In this document: in pieces, positions 1-5,630 of the stretch | Numbering within the stretch: the first letter of the stretch is position 1 | Layout of the letters: every line of letters begins with the position of its first letter | From: an uncultured Pirellulaceae bacterium | GTDB taxonomy: Bacteria > Planctomycetota > Planctomycetia > Pirellulales > Pirellulaceae | NCBI GenBank assembly: GCA_934255105.1 | Contig: CAKQNH010000373.1 | Location: 1 to 5,630, forward strand | DNA: 5,630 nt | Direction of reading: 5' to 3' | Translations under genes and position numbers: made by a program | The notes under the pieces: generated by a model | What the model saw: the letters and a program-made list of their open reading frames with translations, nothing else | Database searches by the model: none | Told to the model about the DNA's origin: nothing

Positions 1-1388
1 TGGTTGGTGGCTGCGATCACGCGTACGTCGGTCTGGATGGATTGACTCCCCCCCACACGCACCACGACTTTGTCCTCCAACACGCGCAGCAATTTGGCCT
101 GGCCACCCACGCTCATCTCGCCAATTTCATCCAGCAGCAGCGTCCCACCTGAAGCTAGCTCAAATTTTCCCGCGCGCTGGCTGACTGCGTCGGTGAAGGC
201 CCCTTTTTCGTGGCCAAATAGTTCACTTTCCAATAGCGTTTCCGCAATGGCCGCGCAGTTGACGGCGACAAAGGGCTGGTCCCGGCGATTGCTCTGCAAA
301 TGTAGGCTGCGCGCGACGACCTCCTTGCCAGTCCCATTTTCTCCCAGGATGAGCACGGCCAATTCGGTCGGGGCCACGCGCGCCACCGTATCGCGCAAGG
401 CGCGAATCTGCGGGCAGTCACCGATCAGTTGGAGCGATTCAGATACGCTTTGCACCAATCGATCGCGGCTTTTGATCAACGACGCGATGTGCTGGGTATT
501 CTCCACCGCCGCGGCCGCGTGTCGCGCCAATTCTGCCAGGAACCGCTCGTCCTCGCTCGAGAATTGTCCCGAGCGATGGTTCAGGACTTCAAAAACCCCC
601 AGTGGGCGATTGCGTCGGTCGAGCAGCGGCACAGCTACTAAGGAGCGCGTGGTGTAGCCCAACTGTAGCCCCACTTTGGCATTGATCGCATCTGGATCGC
701 CCGATGCATCCCACCGCTCTGATTGCCCGCTCTTGAGGACTTGCCCAGCGACGCCCTGGTCGTCGCGAATACGCAGTGCTGCACCTTCCACACCCATGGC
801 GGGATGGCCGACCAATTGTCCCGCGGGCTTGTCCCACAGGAAGATACTCGAGCGATCGCCGTGCAGTACGCGCGCGGCCGCTTGGGCCATGTTGTTCAGC
901 AGTTCGCTCAGGTCGTGGCTCTGTTGCCAATCGGCAGCCAACTGCAGCAGCGTCTGCAACTGCTCGACGCGAATCTGCAGTCCAGCATGGTCCTGGGCAA
1001 TGATAATACCGCTGCGCAGGATGTGCCCCATCGCCGCCGCTTCATCGGCATCGACCACATTGGCAGGGCTCAACAGTAGCACTTCAGGGGGTTGCAGATG
1101 TCCGGCAATTGGGACGGCCAGCCAACCCTCCGCACTGAGCACAGTCATTTGCTCACCGGCCGTAGCGGCTAGGTCGATTGGCAGGTGTGTCAGAGAGCCG
1201 GCCGAGCCAGCGACTTCCCAACGCGGACCCTGCTGGTGGACCCACGCCACGCGAGCTTGGTCGAACTGATCTGCCACGGCGGCTAACGCTTGTTCGCGAA
1301 ATTCGCCGACTGTTTTACTGCGCGCGATGGCCGCTAAGAGCTCGCTAGCGATCGAACAACCGGAACTGGAGTTAGGCATAGGCGTCAT
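1..1388 (-). CDS. Sigma-54-dependent transcriptional activator with GAF sensor domain (C-terminal part outside window)
   Basis: This is a bacterial enhancer-binding protein, expected to bind upstream DNA and use ATP to open promoters held by sigma-54 RNA polymerase. The frame is open for 462 codons to the window edge. Residues about 10-140 look like a degenerate GAF-type sensor. Residues about 145-300 are a clear GAF domain, including [11 protein letters not shown] and [22 protein letters not shown]. The AAA+ domain follows, with Walker A GENGTGKE at 349-356, the sigma-54 contact loop GAFTDA at 396-401 (consensus GAFTGA), and Walker B LLLDEIGE with D420 and E421. The sensor II region and the expected Fis-type helix-turn-helix are not in the window. 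Two in-frame ATGs, at 1388 and 1379, are both possible starts and neither has a clear ribosome binding site; I chose the longer. No receiver or N-terminal FHA domain is visible, so a small ligand or protein contact is the likelier input. The gene is transcribed divergently from the FHA/Hsp70 cluster. Family certain, target unknown. Confidence 0.93.
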   Translation of the reverse strand, partial: MTPMPNSSSGCSIASELLAAIARSKTVGEFREQALAAVADQFDQARVAWVHQQGPRWEVAGSAGSLTHLPIDLAATAGEQMTVLSAEGWLAVPIAGHLQPPEVLLLSPANVVDADEAAAMGHILRSGIIIAQDHAGLQIRVEQLQTLLQLAADWQQSHDLSELLNNMAQAAARVLHGDRSSIFLWDKPAGQLVGHPAMGVEGAALRIRDDQGVAGQVLKSGQSERWDASGDPDAINAKVGLQLGYTTRSLVAVPLLDRRNRPLGVFEVLNHRSGQFSSEDERFLAELARHAAAAVENTQHIASLIKSRDRLVQSVSESLQLIGDCPQIRALRDTVARVAPTELAVLILGENGTGKEVVARSLHLQSNRRDQPFVAVNCAAIAETLLESELFGHEKGAFTDAVSQRAGKFELASGGTLLLDEIGEMSVGGQAKLLRVLEDKVVVRVGGSQSIQTDVRVIAATN

Positions 1389-1534
1389 GCGATTCCGAAA
1401 CGGGCTGGCGAATAAGGTGCTGTATCCACAGCAGCTTTCAGTGTAGTTCAAGGGTGATAGCCACAACAGCCTCCCAGGCTGGCCAGACGACCACTGTTTT
1501 TCTCCCCCAATCGGCAACCCGCCACTAAAAGTAG

Positions 1535-1546
1535 CCGATCGATCGG
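1535..1546. promoter_or_regulatory. Perfect 12-bp palindrome, possible operator
   Basis: CCGATCGATCGG reads the same on both strands and sits two bases upstream of the TATGAT box at 1549-1554, where a dimeric repressor or activator could act on the rightward promoter. It contains two overlapping GATC sites around a central CGATCG. No second copy was seen in the intergenic region. It may be chance, because GATC- and CGATCG-type words are frequent in this DNA. Confidence 0.3.
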
Positions 1547-1548
1547 AG

Positions 1549-1554
1549 TATGAT
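1549..1554 (+). promoter_or_regulatory. Possible -10 box for the rightward gene cluster
   Basis: TATGAT matches the housekeeping -10 consensus at five of six bases and lies about 50 bp before the start codon at 1603. The expected -35 region (about 1525-1531) reads CTAAAAG, which is not a match, so this is weak support for a promoter. Confidence 0.25.
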
Positions 1555-1586
1555 GGGCTGTAAAGAAGTTCCGCTCATAAGTGTCC

Positions 1587-1592
1587 GAGGAA
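1587..1592 (+). promoter_or_regulatory. Ribosome binding site supporting the start at 1603
   Basis: GAGGAA lies ten bases upstream of the ATG at 1603. It is the best Shine-Dalgarno match in the window and favours this start over the next in-frame ATG at 1801, which would cut into the FHA-like domain. Confidence 0.55.
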
Positions 1593-1602
1593 ACTGGCTG
1601 CA

Positions 1603-2457
1603 ATGCCCAAACCGCTTCGCAGAATTGGTGCCAGCAAGCTCGCAGCGGTTTCTGAATGCCACACTTCTCAGACTGACGCGGCTCAGGTGCTGCCACTGTT
1701 TCCCTCGCTGGCCAACCGCCAGCCACTGCCAACACATGTACTCGAGCGTCCCGAGGCTGGGATCGTATTGACCATCGCCTCTGGATCTCGCGCTGGGGAA
1801 ATGATCGGCATCGAGGACCAAGAAATTATGATAGGTTTCAGCCACGATTGCCTGCTGCGTTTCCGAAACGATCAATATCCGCTGGCAAGAGGCAAACTTC
1901 TACTGAGACGCGGGACCGAAGGGTGGTATGCGCTAAGAGTCTCTGGCAATTCAGCTTTCATCAACCAACACCAACTCAAAGATAAATGTCCGTTGCGCTC
2001 GGGCGATATTTTGCGATTATCGTCGCGTGGTCCCGATGTCCAGTTCACTATGCAAAGCGGTGGGCTGGCCATTCGCGAGCTGGTCGAACGCTTCCTCCCG
2101 TCGCAGGCCGGCGCGTCGTCACAGCCTGTCGCACAAGCCGCAGAGGCCGAACAACGGGCTGCTGCGTTGCCACGTGCTCAGCCGGCGGACGCCGCCGTTG
2201 ATGTCGCCGCCGTTGATGTCGCCGCCGTGGATATCACAGCCGTGGATATCACAGCCGTGGATATCACAACCGTAGAAGCCGCAGCAGTAGAAGCCGCAGC
2301 AGTAGAGCCTGTGGCGGCCAGCCAAGCCGCTGGGCCGCGCGCGGTTCTGTGGAGCAAATGGGCCTGGAGTCGGCGATCAGTGAAAAGAGCTATTGCGCTT
2401 CTGGTCGTTATGCTGGTGCTCATGGTAGTGCTGGCTTTCGCCAGTTCGTCGCGGTAG
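1603..2457 (+). CDS. Tail-anchored membrane protein with degenerate FHA-like domain and pentapeptide-repeat linker
   Basis: The protein has 284 residues. Residues 1-50 show no recognisable domain. Residues about 52-150 follow the FHA pattern (IMIGFSHDCLLRF, a short beta-rich core, then LRSGDILRLSS), but the phosphothreonine-binding residues look lost: the GR pair is GF at 78-79, the SxxH stretch is replaced by YPLARGK at 92-98, and the NG turn is GNSAFINQ at 115-122. It may therefore be a structural or phosphate-independent FHA fold. Residues 165-245 are an Ala/Val/Asp/Glu-rich linker with eight pentapeptide repeats at 197-236. A basic patch (RRSVKR, 257-262) precedes one hydrophobic segment at 263-280 and the chain ends SSSR, which suggests a tail anchor with the FHA part in the cytoplasm. 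It has no signal peptide. The Hsp70 gene follows 70 bp downstream in the same direction, so the protein may anchor that system at the membrane (inference). The exact function is unknown. Confidence 0.8.
   Translation: MPKPLRRIGASKLAAVSECHTSQTDAAQVLPLFPSLANRQPLPTHVLERPEAGIVLTIASGSRAGEMIGIEDQEIMIGFSHDCLLRFRNDQYPLARGKLLLRRGTEGWYALRVSGNSAFINQHQLKDKCPLRSGDILRLSSRGPDVQFTMQSGGLAIRELVERFLPSQAGASSQPVAQAAEAEQRAAALPRAQPADAAVDVAAVDVAAVDITAVDITAVDITTVEAAAVEAAAVEPVAASQAAGPRAVLWSKWAWSRRSVKRAIALLVVMLVLMVVLAFASSSR
2191..2310 (+). repeat. Eight in-frame 15-bp tandem repeats coding for xxVD/Ex pentapeptides
   Basis: Eight contiguous 15-bp units run inside the FHA-like gene and encode AAVDV twice, AAVDI, TAVDI twice, TTVEA, AAVEA and AAVEP. 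Copies 1 and 2 are identical, as are copies 4 and 5, while the rest differ by a few bases; this fits recent slippage or unequal exchange plus drift. The unit length keeps the frame. The product is an acidic, probably extended or helical spacer between the FHA-like domain and the membrane anchor. Confidence 0.92.
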
Positions 2458-2473
2458 ACAAAATAAAATAAAA

Positions 2474-2502
2474 AGTAGCGCATGCTTCCAGCGTGCGCCA
2501 CT
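2474..2502 (-). terminator. Strong hairpin in the gap before the Hsp70 gene; terminator-like on the minus strand
   Basis: The arms GCGCATGC (2478-2485) and GCGTGCGC (2491-2498) pair over eight positions with one G-U wobble around the loop TTCCA. After one A/C mismatch the pairing continues for three more pairs (AGT with ACT). Read on the minus strand, the stem is followed by a T-rich run (2474 back to 2460), the layout of a Rho-independent terminator. Read on the plus strand there is no T run after it, so it should not stop transcription from the FHA-like gene into the Hsp70 gene. It could instead be a 5' leader structure or a dispersed intergenic repeat. Confidence 0.5.
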
Positions 2503-2527
2503 GACGCTTGAATCGAGATATTCCTCT

Positions 2528-4498
2528 ATGCAACATGCCGGTTTAGGTTTGGATTTAGGTACGACGACGTGTCTGGCGTCGATCGTGGATAGTCGTGGAC
2601 GCCCACAGGGTGTCAGCGGGCAGACGGGAAACCATTTGATTTCCAGCGCCATCTATTTTGGCTCCGACATCGTCTTCGGCGACAGTGCTCTGGAACTGGG
2701 TTTAGCCGACCCAGCGGGTTTAGCCGAAGCGTTTAAGCGGGACATCGGCAAGCCCTACTACAGCCGCGAGATCCGTGGAGTTCAAGTCCCTCCCGAAGTG
2801 TTAACTGCGTTCCTGATGTGGCATCTGTTGAACAGCGTCCGGTCGAACTACGGCGACGTCGCTGCTGCGGTCGTGACTGTGCCAGCTTATTTCGACGAGC
2901 GCAAGCGGACGGCTACGCAGCAAGCCGCCAAGCTGGCTGGACTGGAGGTGCTGGATATTATCAATGAACCCACCGCGGCGGCCATCGCGCTGGGGCATGA
3001 GATGATGGTCGGTTCCAACTCCAACGATCGAGCGCGGCGGTTGTTGGTCTTCGATTTGGGGGGCGGAACCTTCGATGTCACCTTGCTCGAATTTGCCGAC
3101 CGAACCTTTCGCGCCTTAGGCACCGATGGCGACATTCATCTGGGTGGCCGCGATTTCGATCAGCGCATCATCGCCATCATCGCCCAGCATTTCCTCGATC
3201 ACTACGGAGTCGATCCGCGACAGGACAATGCCCAAATGCAACGCCTGTGGAAACATTCTCGCGAATTGAAACACGCCTTGTCGGTACACCACAGCGCGCC
3301 TGTTGACTTCCAGCACGAGGGGCAGCACGCGAAGTTCGAACTGCGACGCGAGGAATTCCAGGATGCAATTGAACCGCTCGTCGAACGCGCGATGGCAACG
3401 ACCTACGACGTAATTCGAACCGCCGGTCTTGCCTGGGATGATATCGACGAGTTCCTGTTGGTGGGAGGCTCGAGCCGCATCCCAATGATCGCCAGTCGAG
3501 CCCAGGAGCTGTCAGGCTTGCTGCCACGCTTGGCTAGTAATCCCGATGAGTTGATCGCTCACGGCGCCGCGCTGTACGCGGCCACTTTGCACGGGGATAT
3601 ACTCGACGCTTCTACCAGCTTCGATGTCATCAATGTCAATGCCCATAGCCTGGGGGTGCGCGGCACAGATGCGGCTACTAAAACCAGAGTCAACAAGATC
3701 CTAATTCCGCGCAATACCCCGTTACCTGCCTCAGGAATCTACAGTTTTGTCACGTCTCGCGATGGTCAACGCAACGCGCGAGTGCCACTGCTGGAAGGCG
3801 AGAGTGAAAACCCCGATTTCTGCACGCTGCTGGGGGAGTGTTTGGTTAGAATCGACACTCCACTTCCCAAGGGATCTGGCATTAAGGTGATCTGTAACTA
3901 TGCGGCTAACGGCACCATTTCGGTAACGGCCAAACTAGCGCGTGACAACACGGCCGCCTATGTAGAGATCCGCCGCGATGGCTATTCGACACTCGAATCG
4001 CTGGATGTATGGTCGGCGCGTTTGAGCTCAAACACAGAACTCAAAATTTCCGCATCGTCGGCGCAGGTGGTGCAGCGTCCCAGTATAATTCCGCCCAGTG
4101 CAATTCCACCGATGGACTACGCAGACAAGGATCGGGTCATCGGCCGACTGGACGATCTGTATGGCTTTGTCGGCAGGCTTTCGGTACAGACTGCACCGCC
4201 GGCAGGCGCCGTGCAGACGCATCGTCTGGTCGAGCTAATGCAATTGGAAAGCGACACGCTGCGGCAGCTCATACAACAATTGGAAATGCGACATCAACTG
4301 GCCCAGCAGTTGCAAGAACGCTTGGCTCTAGCTGGGCAATTGGCACAGCTTAAAATGGCCTGGGAGCACTCTATTCGCTTGCTCGATCACGCCTGGATCG
4401 CGCTGGGGCGCGAGTACGTGGCGGCGGGGCTAGTCGATGCGCCAGCTAGGGATGTTTTGGCAGAAGCTCGAGAACTACAAACGGTGTTAGATGGTTGA
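2528..4498 (+). CDS. Divergent Hsp70 (DnaK-family) chaperone with shortened C-terminus
   Basis: This 656-residue protein is an ATP-driven cytoplasmic chaperone of the Hsp70 family. The nucleotide-binding domain (about 1-360) is well kept: phosphate-1 loop GLDLGTTTC (7-15), K70 in the FKRDIGK stretch, VTVPAYFDERKR (116-127), NEPTAAAIALG with E147, phosphate-2 loop VFDLGGGTFDVTLL (174-187), LGGRDFDQ (205-212), and adenosine motif FLLVGGSSRIPM (309-320). The threonine that E. coli DnaK autophosphorylates (T199, in THLGGE) is replaced by I203. The linker is FDVINVNA rather than a run of leucines. A beta substrate domain is recognisable at about 367-510. The end differs: residues about 530-656 form a short, Gln/Leu-rich, probably coiled-coil tail (about 565-612) without the long DnaK lid or the acidic tail end. 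I did not name it dnaK because a housekeeping DnaK should be elsewhere. GAGA at 2515-2518 is a weak ribosome binding site. It overlaps the J-like/FHA gene, its probable partner. Confidence 0.93.
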   Translation: MQHAGLGLDLGTTTCLASIVDSRGRPQGVSGQTGNHLISSAIYFGSDIVFGDSALELGLADPAGLAEAFKRDIGKPYYSREIRGVQVPPEVLTAFLMWHLLNSVRSNYGDVAAAVVTVPAYFDERKRTATQQAAKLAGLEVLDIINEPTAAAIALGHEMMVGSNSNDRARRLLVFDLGGGTFDVTLLEFADRTFRALGTDGDIHLGGRDFDQRIIAIIAQHFLDHYGVDPRQDNAQMQRLWKHSRELKHALSVHHSAPVDFQHEGQHAKFELRREEFQDAIEPLVERAMATTYDVIRTAGLAWDDIDEFLLVGGSSRIPMIASRAQELSGLLPRLASNPDELIAHGAALYAATLHGDILDASTSFDVINVNAHSLGVRGTDAATKTRVNKILIPRNTPLPASGIYSFVTSRDGQRNARVPLLEGESENPDFCTLLGECLVRIDTPLPKGSGIKVICNYAANGTISVTAKLARDNTAAYVEIRRDGYSTLESLDVWSARLSSNTELKISASSAQVVQRPSIIPPSAIPPMDYADKDRVIGRLDDLYGFVGRLSVQTAPPAGAVQTHRLVELMQLESDTLRQLIQQLEMRHQLAQQLQERLALAGQLAQLKMAWEHSIRLLDHAWIALGREYVAAGLVDAPARDVLAEARELQTVLDG

Positions 4499-5411
4499 AT
4501 TCGGAATTGAAGCGATGGACGATTACGACGCATATCACTTGTGGCTGGGTATTCCTCCCGAGGAGCAACCGCCGTCGCATTACCGATTGTTGGGGGTACG
4601 ACTGTTCGAGCAGAACATCGAAGTTATTCGCAATGCGGCAGACAGGCAGCGGGCGCATGTCAAACGTCTGGGGATCAACCAATACGAAAAGTGCGGCCAG
4701 GATCTACTCAATGAGATCGAAGCAGCCAAAATCTGTTTATTGCGACCCGAAAAGCGTTTGATCTATGACGAACAATTGCGGGTCGAATTGCAAGCGGCGG
4801 AATCGTCAGACGCTGCAGGCGTGGGACGCCGCAGTACGATTGAAGAACAGTTGAGCGAAGAGACGTTGATCGTGGGCTCCGATATGCACTGCGACGTGGT
4901 CATCGACCTGCCCACCATCTCTGGTGTTCATTGTTCGATAATGCGGCGTGGCGAGAAGCTGATTTTACGCGACTTGAAATCCACCAACGGGACTTATGTC
5001 AATTTCGTGCGTTTGAGAAAACCAGCTCAGATTACGCTTCGCGATCTGGTGATTCTAGGGCGTGACAAGCGACTAAAATTGCCCACTCAGCTATTTCCGT
5101 CAGCACAGCGCGAGCAGCGAGTGATTTTCATCGGACGCAGCGATCAGTGTGAAATTCGGATAGACGATCATACCGTGTCATCGTTCCATGCGCGACTAGT
5201 ACGCGAGGCTGACGGCCTCACGTTGGAAGACTTGGATTCGACCAACGGTACCAGCTTAATCGATAAACGCGGACGCACCGTTCATCTACCACCTCGCATT
5301 CCAATTCAGGTACACGACATCGAGGCCATCAAGTTTGGCAAGTATCAGATGTCGATCGAAGAACTCAGCAGTTACACCACTTCCAACCACGCGACATGGC
5401 GCGAAACGTAG
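4491..5411 (+). CDS. J-domain-like module fused to two FHA domains
   Basis: The protein has 306 residues. Residues about 12-98 carry WLGIPPEEQPPSHYRLLG (18-35), a block I recall from planctomycete proteins, followed by a region that aligns by eye with J-domains: YRLLGV, a helix, then DLLNEIEAAKICLLRPEKRLIYDEQL. The HPD motif needed for Hsp70 activation is missing; the corresponding stretch reads AHVKRLGINQYE. Two FHA domains follow. FHA1 (about 124-197) has S144-x-x-H147 and STNG at 164-167, but the usual GR is GS (129-130). FHA2 (about 210-289) is canonical, with GR at 215-216, S230-x-x-H233 and STNG at 250-253, so it should bind phosphothreonine peptides. There is no membrane segment or signal peptide. 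The start at 4491 overlaps the Hsp70 stop by 8 bp, suggesting translational coupling; M9 at 4515 is an alternative start that keeps all domains. Likely role (inference): an adaptor linking the Hsp70 to phosphorylated partners. Confidence 0.88.
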   Translation: MVEFGIEAMDDYDAYHLWLGIPPEEQPPSHYRLLGVRLFEQNIEVIRNAADRQRAHVKRLGINQYEKCGQDLLNEIEAAKICLLRPEKRLIYDEQLRVELQAAESSDAAGVGRRSTIEEQLSEETLIVGSDMHCDVVIDLPTISGVHCSIMRRGEKLILRDLKSTNGTYVNFVRLRKPAQITLRDLVILGRDKRLKLPTQLFPSAQREQRVIFIGRSDQCEIRIDDHTVSSFHARLVREADGLTLEDLDSTNGTSLIDKRGRTVHLPPRIPIQVHDIEAIKFGKYQMSIEELSSYTTSNHATWRET

Positions 5412-5498
5412 CGGCGATGGCTTGAGCTCTAGCGGCGAGGGCTTGAGTTGTAGCGGCGAGGGCTTGAGTTGTAGCAGCGAGGGCTTGATTTATAGCGG
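5409..5498 (+). repeat. Four 21-bp tandem repeats plus a partial fifth, starting at the stop codon of the J-like/FHA gene
   Basis: Units start at 5409, 5430, 5451 and 5472, with the first six bases of another at 5493. The core is TAGCGGCGAGGGCTTGAG plus three bases. Units 2 and 3 are identical; unit 1 differs at three positions and unit 4 at a few more. The TAG of unit 1 is the stop codon of the upstream gene, and since 21 is a multiple of three every unit repeats TAG in that frame. No inverted symmetry or spacer pattern suggests a CRISPR array. Confidence 0.9.
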
Positions 5499-5630
5499 AA
5501 GTCGCCCAGCCTTTCGACCACTCTGTTTTGCTTGGAAATCCGAAACTCTTTGGCGAGTTCAAGGCAGAACGAGCACTCTTGCCTTTTTGTAACCCACAAG
5601 TTATTCCTGGCCACGTGAATCGTACCCCTG
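5499..5630. other. Noncoding tail of the window
   Basis: After the 21-bp repeats I see no credible gene on either strand up to the window edge. The only open frames here also cross the repeat array and have the composition of shadows. The one structured element is the candidate terminator at 5561-5588. Confidence 0.6.
5561..5588 (+). terminator. Candidate Rho-independent terminator of the FHA/Hsp70 cluster
   Basis: AAGGCA (5561-5566) pairs with TGCCTT (5580-5585), with one further G-T wobble, and the second arm runs into five Ts at 5584-5588. The stem is short and its loop is about 11 bases, so it is weak as an intrinsic terminator, but it lies where one is expected: about 150 bp after the last gene of the cluster. 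Confidence 0.4.

Larger units (their letters stand above)
1389..1602. promoter_or_regulatory. Divergent intergenic region between the sigma-54 activator and the FHA-like gene
   Basis: This 214-bp gap separates two divergently transcribed genes, so it should hold promoters for both. It contains the palindrome at 1535-1546 and a TATGAT box at 1549-1554, which could be a -10 element for the rightward gene, although no good -35 hexamer lies 16-18 bp upstream. I searched both strands for the sigma-54 pattern (GG and GC doublets ten bases apart) and found no convincing match, so control of these genes by the neighbouring activator is not supported by sequence alone. Confidence 0.5.

Noticed and set aside
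70..657. Plus-strand open frame of 195 codons opposite the AAA+ domain
   Set aside because: It is the antisense shadow of a clear sigma-54 activator reading frame; its Ser/Arg/Pro-rich product resembles no family I know.
676..1269. Plus-strand open frame of 197 codons opposite the GAF region
   Set aside because: The minus strand here reads a continuous GAF protein with conserved motifs; the plus frame is low in recognisable pattern.
1389..1602. Sigma-54 promoter in the divergent region
   Set aside because: The closest candidate (TGGC then TTGA on the minus strand near 1447-1463) has the wrong spacing between its GG and G doublets.
1448..1875. Minus-strand open frames across the divergent gap and the start of the FHA-like gene
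   Set aside because: They overlap the better supported plus gene, which has a ribosome binding site, and show no domain pattern.
2464..2469. TAAAAT as a -10 box for the Hsp70 gene
   Set aside because: It lies in a plain A-rich tract and has no -35 match at a suitable distance.
2458..2527. CIRCE heat-shock operator before the Hsp70 gene
   Set aside because: The inverted repeat present does not match the TTAGCACTC/GAGTGCTAA arms or their 9-base spacing.
5409..5498. CRISPR array
   Set aside because: The units are contiguous, with no unique spacers between them.
5365..5562. Minus-strand frame of 65 codons with QALAATT repeats
   Set aside because: The repeats come from the 21-bp array read backwards; no start signal or family support.

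Overview
The window looks like chromosomal DNA of a planctomycete, most likely of the Pirellulales. The main reason is the N-terminal block of the last gene, WLGIPPEEQPPSHYRLLG, which I recall as a lineage-typical sequence in planctomycete signalling proteins. Supporting signs are weak or absent Shine-Dalgarno sequences, moderately high GC, a sigma-54 activator with GAF-type sensor domains, and many FHA-type domains. This placement rests on family knowledge and no search was run.

Layout. (1) Positions 1-1388, minus strand: the first 462 codons of a sigma-54-dependent activator with a weak N-terminal GAF-like region, a clear GAF domain and the AAA+ domain as far as just past Walker B. The rest of the AAA+ domain and the DNA-binding end lie beyond position 1. 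(2) Positions 1389-1602: a divergent intergenic region with a perfect 12-bp palindrome just upstream of a TATGAT box. (3) Positions 1603-2457, plus: a tail-anchored membrane protein with a degenerate FHA-like domain and a linker of eight pentapeptide repeats. (4) Positions 2458-2527: a short gap with an A-rich tract and a strong hairpin. (5) Positions 2528-4498, plus: a divergent Hsp70 with an intact ATPase domain, a recognisable beta substrate domain, and a short helical tail in place of the usual lid. (6) Positions 4491-5411, plus, overlapping the Hsp70 gene by 8 bp: a J-domain-like module without HPD fused to two FHA domains. (7) Positions 5409-5630: four 21-bp tandem repeats whose first unit supplies the stop codon of gene 6, then a weak candidate terminator and no further gene.

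How the genes may work together (inference). The three plus-strand genes form one rightward cluster. The J-like/FHA protein could bring an Hsp70 to phosphothreonine-marked clients through its FHA domains, and the tail-anchored protein could place the complex at the inner face of the membrane. The divergent sigma-54 activator may control this cluster or a distant target; no -24/-12 promoter was found between them. The most notable point is the physical pairing of an Hsp70 with a J-like domain that lacks HPD but carries phosphopeptide-binding modules.
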